Of a stretch of 25,375 nt of DNA, positions 7,358 to 13,540 are shown piece after piece. The notes under the pieces are model-generated. The model saw only the letters and a program-made list of their open reading frames with translations. It was not told the origin of the DNA and ran no database searches. The translations under genes were made by a program, and so were the position numbers. Each line of letters opens with the position of its first letter. Within the stretch, counting starts at the first letter, position 1. Source of the stretch: CAZTCJ01 sp964612085 (lineage in GTDB: Bacteria; Pseudomonadota; Alphaproteobacteria; JAJFIK01); NCBI GenBank assembly GCA_964612085.1, contig CAZTCJ010000058.1:1-25375 (forward strand). Reading direction: 5' to 3'.

Positions 7358-8950
7358 TCAGCCTTTCTTGCGGGCCGGGCGGCGCTTGGAGCGGGTCTTG
7401 CGGGCCTGTTTCGAGGCCGTGCGGCCGCGTCCGCCCTGGGCTGCGTCCCGCTCGTCCGAACCCGGAGGGCAAGGCAGCGCGATACGGAACACCGTGCCGC
7501 TCTCATCCGAGCGTTCCAGGGTCAGGTCGCCGCCATGGGCCCGTGCCAGCTCATGGGAAATGGCAAGCCCCAGACCGGAGCCGCCCGCCCGCGCGGAACT
7601 GACGAAGGCCTGGAACAGGCGCTCGCGCACGGTTTCGGGAATACCGGGGCCGGTGTCTTCCAGGTCGATCACGCTCATCCGCGTCTCGCCCTGTCCTGTG
7701 ATGCCGGTGCTGACGGTGACGCTATGGGTCTTGCCGGGCGCGCCGCCCGCCTCGATGGCCTGGATGGCGTTGCGCGCCAGATTGAGCATAATACGGAACA
7801 GTTGGTCCGCATCCGCATAGACCTGGTATCGTTCGGGCGTCTGGCAGACAAAGGTGATGCGTCCGTCCGCTGGCAGGTCGAGGCTCGATTGCACATCCGT
7901 GCAAATGGTCTTCAGGGTAATCCACTGTTTGTCCGGTTTCGGTTCTTCCGCCTTGCCGTATTTCAAGGTCTGCGTGCACAGCGTGACGGCCCGGTCGATG
8001 GATTTCACCAGCTTGGGCGCGAGCCGCCGCACGGTGGGGTCGTCGATGGCCGCCAGCCGGTCGGTCATGAGCTGGCCGCTCGCCAGGATGTTGCGCAGAT
8101 CGTGATTGATCTTGCTGACCGCCGTGCCCAGCGCCGCCAGGCGGGATTTCTGCTGCAAGGCCGAATGCAGTTCGGTCTGCATGTCGGACAGGGCCTTGCG
8201 GGCATCCGCCAGTTCGCCCCGGCCCGCGCCGGGCTCGATAATGCGGCTGGCGTCCTCGGGCTTGTCGCGGAAATGCAGCATGCTGAAAATGATCTGCCGG
8301 ATCGGCCGCACGAATTCGAAAAAGACGGCGGCATAAACGAGCGCGGCGGTGATCGCGGCGATGATCAGCGACACGAACAGGATGCGCCCGGCAAAGCCCC
8401 ACATGGCGGCCTTGAGCGGCGCTTCGGAAATCAGGATTTCGATGGCCTCGCCCGTGGGCAGCGGCGCGCCCATGACATAGATGTTGCGGCCCGGCGGCGA
8501 GACGAAGGAGCGGAAGGTGCTGTCCAGCAGCCCCCACATGCCGATGGTGGCCAGATCGATCACCATATCCGCAGGCGGCGGGTCCTTCACCATGAACAAG
8601 GGCTCGACGGCCCCGCCCCGTTTCAGCACCAGCACCAAAACGCCGGTGCGCTCCAGCACGTTTTCTTCAAGGGTGCTTTCAAAGCCCTGGCCGCGATTGG
8701 CCTCGTAGACGAGGGCGGCGATCTGGGCGGCGCTGATCCGGTCGTCGAGCCAGCGGTAATGGTAGGTGCATAAGGACGGGATGAAGACCAGGATCTCGGC
8801 GATCAGCACGAACCCGACCGTGAACGCGAACAGCCGGCCCGACAGGCCGGTCGTGAAGTCCACCAGCAACTGTTTCGCTCGTCCTGTAATGCCGTTCCTC
8901 ACCAGACTGGTCCGCGATCCCTTCGGCCGCGCCTCATGCGGCGGCGCCAC
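7358..8950 (-). CDS. orphan membrane sensor histidine kinase
   Basis: A 530-residue two-component sensor kinase. The order is: cytoplasmic N-terminus, membrane segment at about 40-62, periplasmic loop at about 63-185, second membrane segment at about 187-210, a HAMP-like linker, then the dimerisation/phosphoacceptor helix with His283 in NHDLRN. The ATPase domain has an N box around Asn394, G1 DTGPGI at 432-437 and G2 GGSGLGLA at 456-463. The tail beyond about residue 500 is strongly basic (KQARKTRSKRR). The start is GTG at 8950 after AGGAT, 18 bases from the oxidoreductase stop; no in-frame ATG exists near the N-terminus. No response regulator is in the window, so its partner and signal are unknown. 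Confidence 0.92.
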   Translation of the reverse strand: MAPPHEARPKGSRTSLVRNGITGRAKQLLVDFTTGLSGRLFAFTVGFVLIAEILVFIPSLCTYHYRWLDDRISAAQIAALVYEANRGQGFESTLEENVLERTGVLVLVLKRGGAVEPLFMVKDPPPADMVIDLATIGMWGLLDSTFRSFVSPPGRNIYVMGAPLPTGEAIEILISEAPLKAAMWGFAGRILFVSLIIAAITAALVYAAVFFEFVRPIRQIIFSMLHFRDKPEDASRIIEPGAGRGELADARKALSDMQTELHSALQQKSRLAALGTAVSKINHDLRNILASGQLMTDRLAAIDDPTVRRLAPKLVKSIDRAVTLCTQTLKYGKAEEPKPDKQWITLKTICTDVQSSLDLPADGRITFVCQTPERYQVYADADQLFRIMLNLARNAIQAIEAGGAPGKTHSVTVSTGITGQGETRMSVIDLEDTGPGIPETVRERLFQAFVSSARAGGSGLGLAISHELARAHGGDLTLERSDESGTVFRIALPCPPGSDERDAAQGGRGRTASKQARKTRSKRRPARKKG

Positions 8951-8968
8951 ATCCTGTCGCGGACCCCG

Positions 8969-10435
8969 TTATGGCAGACGCAACAGCAGGCGCACCAGGA
9001 ATTTGACGCGGGGGCCGAACAGGGTGTCCGTGTAGAACTCGCCTGCCGCCCGCTTGTTCAACTCGCCCAGCGTCGGATAAGGCGCGATATAGCCGGTCAT
9101 ATCCGACATTTTCATGCCTTTCGACAGCGCCAGCAGCCAGGGCTGGATCACTTCGCCCGCATGGGCGCCGACAATGGATACGCCCAGGATCTTGCCGTTG
9201 TTGCGCGCCACCACCTTGATCTTGCCCACGGTCTCCCGCTCGGCGCGGGCCCGGTCGTTCTCCTCATAGTCCCATCGGGCGATTTTCACGTCGTCGCCGT
9301 GTTGTTCGCGGGCCTGGGCCTCGTTCAGGCCCACATGGGCCAGTTCCGGATCCGTATAGGTGACCCAGGGCGTCTGGCTGAGATCGCTCTTGGCGGGCAC
9401 GCGGAAAAGCGCGTTCCGGATCACGATCCCGGCGTGATAGCCCGCCACATGGGTGAACTGGAGCGAGTTCGCGACACAGTCGCCGATGGCGAAGATCTTT
9501 TTGTTGGAGGTGCGCAGGCGGGCATCCACCACGATGCCCTTCGGGCTGTACTCGACGCCCGCCGCTTCGAGATCGAGGGAGGAGACCACGGGCTTGCGGC
9601 CCGTTGCGACCAGAAGATGCGAGCCGGTGATAGATGTGGCCTGGCCGTCCTGGCTGTAGGCGACCGTGATCCGGCCTTGGGCGTCGCTGCTGATACCGGA
9701 AATCTCGACCTCTTCCAGAAGCGCCACACCGTCCTTGCGCAGAGCATCGAGCACCACGCAGGCCAGTTCCGGATCGTCCTTGGGCATCGCCTTGAACTTC
9801 TCCAGCACCGTGACCTGCGAGCCGAGGCGGCGGTGGGCCTGGGCCAGTTCCAGCCCGATGGGTCCGGCGCCGATGACGATCAGATGATCCGGCTGCGTCC
9901 GGTTCTCGAAGACGGTCTCGTTGGTCAAATAGGGAACGGTGTCGAGCCCCGTAATGGGCGGGACCATCGGCTCGGAACCCGTGGCCAGCACGAAGCGCTT
10001 GGCCCGCACCTGCACCTCGCCCGCATCGACCGTCCGCCCGTCGATAAACCGCGCCGTGGCCTGAAGAACGGTGACGCCCAGCTTCTCGAAGCGCTCGACC
10101 GAGTCCGTGGGCGCGATCGCCTGAATGACGTCATGCACGTGATCGTTGACCTTGGCGAAATCCACCTGCGGGACGGCATTGGCGATGCCGAACCGCTCGG
10201 CGGCGCCCATGGCAACGGCCTGTTTGCCGGCGGCGAGCATGGCTTTCGACGGCACACAGCCCGTATGCAGACATTCCCCGCCCATATATTCGTCCTGGCG
10301 CATGGTCTTTTCGATCAGGACCACCTTGGCGCCCATCTGGGCTGCGCCTGCCGCCACGGACAGTCCCGCCGCGCCCGCGCCGATAATGCACAGGTCGCAG
10401 GAGATGCGGTGCGGCGCATTCGATGATGTGGCCAT
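8969..10435 (-). CDS. FAD/NAD(P)-dependent disulfide oxidoreductase, mercuric-reductase/dihydrolipoamide-dehydrogenase-like
   Basis: A 488-residue class I pyridine nucleotide-disulfide oxidoreductase. FAD binding is at GAGAAG (19-24). The redox disulfide is Cys55/Cys60 in GGECLHTGCVPSK. A second Rossmann motif, VIGAGPIGLELA, binds NAD(P)H, and AIGDCV is the FAD ribityl motif. Near the C-terminus, where lipoamide dehydrogenases carry HAHPT with the catalytic His, this protein has APYPTLGE, with Tyr in the His position. It is therefore unlikely to be an ordinary lipoamide dehydrogenase. It lacks the N-terminal heavy-metal domain and C-terminal cysteine pair of MerA. The ATG at 10435 has a GGGGGA ribosome-binding site. 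It follows the TVP38-family gene by 23 bases, a pairing seen in many bacteria. The substrate is unknown. Confidence 0.9.
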   Translation of the reverse strand: MATSSNAPHRISCDLCIIGAGAAGLSVAAGAAQMGAKVVLIEKTMRQDEYMGGECLHTGCVPSKAMLAAGKQAVAMGAAERFGIANAVPQVDFAKVNDHVHDVIQAIAPTDSVERFEKLGVTVLQATARFIDGRTVDAGEVQVRAKRFVLATGSEPMVPPITGLDTVPYLTNETVFENRTQPDHLIVIGAGPIGLELAQAHRRLGSQVTVLEKFKAMPKDDPELACVVLDALRKDGVALLEEVEISGISSDAQGRITVAYSQDGQATSITGSHLLVATGRKPVVSSLDLEAAGVEYSPKGIVVDARLRTSNKKIFAIGDCVANSLQFTHVAGYHAGIVIRNALFRVPAKSDLSQTPWVTYTDPELAHVGLNEAQAREQHGDDVKIARWDYEENDRARAERETVGKIKVVARNNGKILGVSIVGAHAGEVIQPWLLALSKGMKMSDMTGYIAPYPTLGELNKRAAGEFYTDTLFGPRVKFLVRLLLRLP

Positions 10436-10458
10436 GGTCTGGTCCCCCTTTCGGCCGG

Positions 10459-11220
10459 TTAGTCCTGGGCCGGTTTTTTCCGGGCGAAACGCCGGTAGAG
10501 CACCGGCACCAGCGAGAGCGCGGCGAGCCCCAGGATCGGTCCGAGAATTTCAATGTCGAAGATCAGGCCGAGATCGGGCGTGCCGCCTTCGTCGAACACG
10601 GCGCCGAGACCGTTGCCGACGCTGGCGTAAACGAACGAGCCCGGAATAATGCCGATGGCGGTGGCCAGAATGAAGGTGCCCAGCGGCACGCCGAGAAAGG
10701 CCGGGACCAGATTAACCGCCCAGAACGGAAAGAGCGGCACCAGGCGCAAGACCAGCAGATAGCTGAAGGCGCCGTCCTGGAAGCCTGCCGCCATGCGGTC
10801 GAGAAAGCCGCCGACCAGCTTGCGCATGGGCTCGCGCAAGGCGGTGCGCGCGGCCAGGAAGATCAGGGTGGCGCCGATGGTGGCGGCGGCGACCACATAA
10901 ACGCCGCCCCATACGGCGCCGAACAGAAAGCCGCCGACAATGGTCAGGATCGAAGCGCCGGGAAAGGAGATCGCCACCAGCCCGGCATAAAGGGCGATGA
11001 ACGCGACGACCGCGAGCTCCGCGTTCTGATCGACCCATTGGGTCAGGCCCTCCCGGTTCTCGCGCAGCTTTTCGAAGGACAGCCATTCATGCAGCCCCGC
11101 CGCGTATGCGCCAATGAAAGCCAGGACGATAATCACAATCGGCAGGAACCGGAGGAAACCGGAGCCGGATGATTTCGATGCGGCCTCCGGCGCGGTGTCC
11201 TGGTCCGGTGTTTCGGTCAT
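10459..11220 (-). CDS. TVP38/TMEM64 (VTT/DedA-superfamily) membrane protein
   Basis: A 253-residue inner-membrane protein. After a soluble acidic N-terminus comes a membrane helix at about 23-45. The VTT (SNARE-associated) domain at about 65-190 shows the characteristic FPGASILTIVGGFLFG run, the following GATLIFLAAR helix, the LRLVPLFPF re-entrant segment with a conserved Arg, and the GIIPGSFVYASVG helix. A last helix precedes a basic C-terminus. Members of the superfamily have been linked to lipid scrambling or transport and to membrane homeostasis; the specific role here is unknown. The ATG at 11220 has purine-rich GGGAAGG and AGGGG upstream. Confidence 0.92.
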   Translation of the reverse strand: MTETPDQDTAPEAASKSSGSGFLRFLPIVIIVLAFIGAYAAGLHEWLSFEKLRENREGLTQWVDQNAELAVVAFIALYAGLVAISFPGASILTIVGGFLFGAVWGGVYVVAAATIGATLIFLAARTALREPMRKLVGGFLDRMAAGFQDGAFSYLLVLRLVPLFPFWAVNLVPAFLGVPLGTFILATAIGIIPGSFVYASVGNGLGAVFDEGGTPDLGLIFDIEILGPILGLAALSLVPVLYRRFARKKPAQD

Positions 11221-11260
11221 GCCCCTGCCTTCCCTGACGGCTGTGATCTTTTAAGCGGTG

Positions 11261-12145
11261 TTAATTCGCCGGTTCGTTGAGCGACCAGTCGTACCGGTAG
11301 CCGTCGATGCGTTTGAAGCCCGCCAGAGCCCGGCGCAGATCCGGCTCGGCATACTCCATCAGGTGCTGGATCACCGCCTTATCGGAGCCATCGCCGAAAT
11401 CCTCGTCGAACCAGCGGTAGATGGTGGAGACATAAAGATCGCCGTCGCGGATTTCCGCGCCGCGCGGATGATTGATATAGGCCCGGGCATTGGCGTTGAG
11501 CGCTTCGTCGAGATTGGCGCCGGTGAACGGCTCAGGCAGCAGGTTCGGACAGCCCATGGAGGCGCAGTTGACGGCGTAATGGACGCGCGGGTCGTCCCAC
11601 ACCTCCCGCATGATGTCGTGTTCCACGTTATGCAGAGAGAGCAGAACGCCGTTCACGGTGAAGCGCTTGATCTTCCAGGGGCCGAAGGAAAAGAAGCCGT
11701 TGGTGATCTCGCGGATGGAGTCCACCGGGTACTCGTCGAGAATGACGTCGATCGTCACCGCATTGTAGAGATTGGCCCAGAACGCGAATTGCTCATCCCG
11801 GTTCAGGGTCGCGGGATCCACCTCGCCCAGCGCCACGATATAGGTTTTCAGGGCCTGGTGGTCGTCCGGCGTGACAGCGCCGTAGCGCACCAGGTTCACG
11901 CCGCTGTCGCTGGGCACCAGATAGCTGTCCAGGAATGTCTTGAAAGCGCTGTGATCGACCGCGATGACCGAGGCCGGATCATGGGGCGCGAAGATTTCCT
12001 TCGGCTTGTCGGCGCGCGCCGCGCCGGCAAAGACCATGGCGGCGATCAGGACCAGCATGCTGAAGCCGATGATCAGGCCATGGCTCCCGGCGGACCGGGT
12101 CTTGGCATGGGCGCGGGGTCGGTGCTTGGACAGGGGACGGGTCAT
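11261..12145 (-). CDS. DUF547-domain protein, membrane-anchored or secreted
   Basis: Encodes 294 residues. A basic N-terminus is followed by a hydrophobic segment at about 23-43 and a signal-peptidase-like ARA, so the protein is exported or anchored with its domain in the periplasm. The DUF547 domain covers most of the rest, with the hallmark blocks FWANLYNAVTI and HYAVNCASMGCPNL, the latter holding two conserved cysteines. The biochemical function of DUF547 is not established. I chose the ATG at 12145 because AGAGG lies at the right spacing; a GTG at 12157 in the same frame is possible. It is the first gene of the leftward six-gene run and is often found with TVP38 and oxidoreductase neighbours like those seen here. 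Confidence 0.9.
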   Translation of the reverse strand: MTRPLSKHRPRAHAKTRSAGSHGLIIGFSMLVLIAAMVFAGAARADKPKEIFAPHDPASVIAVDHSAFKTFLDSYLVPSDSGVNLVRYGAVTPDDHQALKTYIVALGEVDPATLNRDEQFAFWANLYNAVTIDVILDEYPVDSIREITNGFFSFGPWKIKRFTVNGVLLSLHNVEHDIMREVWDDPRVHYAVNCASMGCPNLLPEPFTGANLDEALNANARAYINHPRGAEIRDGDLYVSTIYRWFDEDFGDGSDKAVIQHLMEYAEPDLRRALAGFKRIDGYRYDWSLNEPAN

Positions 12146-12266
12146 GGAGCCTCTCACGGATCAATCCTTCGCTTATACGACATGGCACTTGGTAGATGGT
12201 GCATGGGCGCCTAATGGTTAGCGTCCTCGCGGCTTTTTGAAGACTCGCCGGTCACCGTCAGGCCGA

Positions 12267-12298
12267 ATCGGCGGCGTCTTTCGGGAAAGACAGCCGAT
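12267..12298. repeat. long stem-loop between divergent DUF547 and rpmH genes
   Basis: Inner perfect arms GTCTTTC (12276-12282) and GAAAGAC (12285-12291) surround GG. Outer arms ATCGGC (12267-12272) and GCCGAT (12293-12298) continue the stem across a small asymmetric bulge. No T-run follows on either strand, so it does not look like a terminator. It lies just upstream of the proposed rpmH promoter. The rest of the 285-base spacer shows no gene that I can support. Confidence 0.5.
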
Positions 12299-12312
12299 CG
12301 CGTCGAGAATGA

Positions 12313-12341
12313 TTGACCTTGGCGCCGGAAATGCCTAAACC
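12313..12341 (+). promoter_or_regulatory. possible promoter of the rpmH operon
   Basis: TTGACC (12313-12318) and TAAACC (12336-12341) are separated by 17 bases, about 90 bases upstream of rpmH. The -35 box is a good sigma-70 match, while the -10 box is only fair. Confidence 0.35.
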
Positions 12342-12422
12342 TCCGCTTTCTTCCGGCCACCATGTTGGATTTTGCCGCGCCGATTGTTTGACCGGCGCAG
12401 GTTTGGCCGGGTCGAGGAGGAT

Positions 12423-12438
12423 TGTTTCCCGTGAAACG
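12423..12438. other. parS-like ParB binding site, copy 2, overlapping the rpmH start
   Basis: The 16-mer tGTTTCCCGTGAAACg has one departure from the parS core palindrome and shares its 14-base core exactly, in inverted orientation, with the site at 564-579. The GTG start codon of rpmH (12431-12433) is part of the site. Part of the match (GTGAAACG) is therefore also coding sequence for the conserved Met-Lys-Arg start of L34. Confidence 0.6.
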
Positions 12439-12565
12439 GACATTTCAGCCAAGCCGCCTTGTGCGCAAGCGCCGCCATGGCTTCCGCAAGCGGTCCGGGA
12501 CCAAGTCCGGCCGCCAGATCCTGGCGCGCCGCCGGGCCAAGGGGCGTAAGCGGCTTTCCGCTTAA
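12431..12565 (+). CDS. rpmH: 50S ribosomal protein L34
   Basis: The 44 codons encode the highly conserved, Arg/Lys-rich large-subunit protein: MKRTFQPSRLVRKRRHGF at the start (GTG read as Met), then KSGRQILARRRAKGRKRLSA and a TAA stop. The length is the usual one for the family. A strong GAGGAGG ribosome-binding site lies at 12414-12420, ten bases before the GTG. It is the first gene of the rightward cluster and is followed after 72 bases by rnpA, the classic neighbour. A perfect 6-1-6 inverted repeat (12576-12588) sits in that spacer. The parS-like site overlapping the start codon is unusual. Confidence 0.97.
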   Translation: MKRTFQPSRLVRKRRHGFRKRSGTKSGRQILARRRAKGRKRLSA

Positions 12566-12637
12566 GTCCCTGTGGATGCGCCGCGCATGGTACTGTGAAA
12601 GGGCGAGCGACGTCTTTTTGAACGGATCCGTGGCGCC

Positions 12638-13036
12638 ATGCGGCACCTGACATCACCCGATGGGCATGTACCGCTCACCGTGATCAAACGGCGGGCGGGC
12701 TTTTTGCGTGCCGCCAAGGGCAAGCGCGCCGCCTCCAAAGGCGTCGTATTGCAATATCTGGCGTCCGGTGCCCCGGAGGATCCGGATGAGGGCGCGCAGG
12801 TCGGCTTTACCGCGACCAAGAAAATCGGCTCTGCCGTCATCCGCAACCGGGCGAAGCGGCGCTTGCGCGAGGCTGCCCGCGCGGTGCTGGCGCGCGAGGC
12901 CCGGCCTGGCGCGCTTTATGTGCTGATCGCCCGCGCCGAGACCGTGGCCCGGCCTTATGAGCGGCTGCTTGCTGATCTGAGAAGCGCCGTCGCGCGGGTT
13001 CATGGCGAGCGGGCTGCCCGAAAGGGCGGGTCATGA
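12638..13036 (+). CDS. rnpA: ribonuclease P protein component
   Basis: A 132-residue basic protein that binds the RNase P RNA and helps 5' maturation of tRNA precursors. The family signature RNRAKRRLREA is at residues 69-79, preceded by VGFTATKKIGSAV, and the N-terminal LTVIKRRAGFLRAAKG is typical of alphaproteobacterial RnpA. The ATG at 12638 lacks a strong ribosome-binding site. The stop codon overlaps the start of yidD (ATGA), implying coupled translation. Confidence 0.96.
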   Translation: MRHLTSPDGHVPLTVIKRRAGFLRAAKGKRAASKGVVLQYLASGAPEDPDEGAQVGFTATKKIGSAVIRNRAKRRLREAARAVLAREARPGALYVLIARAETVARPYERLLADLRSAVARVHGERAARKGGS

Positions 13037-13326
13037 CAGGGTCTGGAGGCAAAAGGCCGCTGGCGCTGCCGGCGCGGGCCGCGAGTTGGGTGCTGCGTCT
13101 GCCGATCCATTTTTACCGGTTCGTTCTGTCGCCGCTCCTGCCGGCCCATTGCCGGTTCGAGCCCACCTGTTCGGCCTATGCCCTGGAAGCGCTGGAACGC
13201 CACGGCCCGTTGCGCGGAAGCTGGCTGGCGGTTCGCCGGATCGCCCGCTGTCATCCGGTCCGCTGGCTCGGCGGCGGTTCGGGATACGATCCGGTGCCGC
13301 CAAGGGGACAAGACGGAAGAGACTAG
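13033..13326 (+). CDS. yidD: membrane protein insertion efficiency factor YidD
   Basis: A 97-residue small amphipathic inner-membrane-associated protein thought to assist YidC-dependent insertion. The family core is visible: LSPLLPAHCRFEPTCSAYA with conserved cysteines, GSWLAVRRIARCHP, then GYDPVP near the end. The N-terminal extension (about 15 residues) is slightly longer than in E. coli. The start overlaps the rnpA stop by 4 bases. Confidence 0.95.
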   Translation: MTGSGGKRPLALPARAASWVLRLPIHFYRFVLSPLLPAHCRFEPTCSAYALEALERHGPLRGSWLAVRRIARCHPVRWLGGGSGYDPVPPRGQDGRD

Positions 13327-13540
13327 GGTCGGGACCCTGGGGCCGAAAACCCTATCGCTCTGCGGCTTGGATGATTATATCTGACGCGGTTTACCCGGTT
13401 GTCCTTCAGGATCCGGGCGTGTGGGGTTTTGACCGCATCGTGGGGATCGCTCGGCGCCGCGCCTCAAGGCGCGCGCCGGCCGGACGGTTTTTGGCCGTCC
13501 TGGACATCAAGACCGTTTGAGAGAGGCCTGAAGCCAAACC
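13327..13540 (+). other. long leader between yidD and yidC
   Basis: This 214-base stretch has no gene I can support. It contains several small dyads: AGGGT-CGGG-ACCCT (13325-13338), a GC-rich GCGCC-TCAA-GGCGC hairpin near 13460-13475, and GGACGG/CCGTCC around TTTTTGG just before the yidC ribosome-binding site. None has a proper terminator T-run. It could be a structured leader that sets yidC expression apart from rnpA-yidD. Confidence 0.35.

Noticed and set aside
8969..10435. true mercuric reductase (merA) or mer operon
   Set aside because: The N-terminal metal-binding domain, the C-terminal Cys pair and any merR/merT/merP neighbours are absent.
12225..12245. terminator-like stretch ending in five Ts
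   Set aside because: The possible stem is only three or four base pairs, and no rightward gene ends there.
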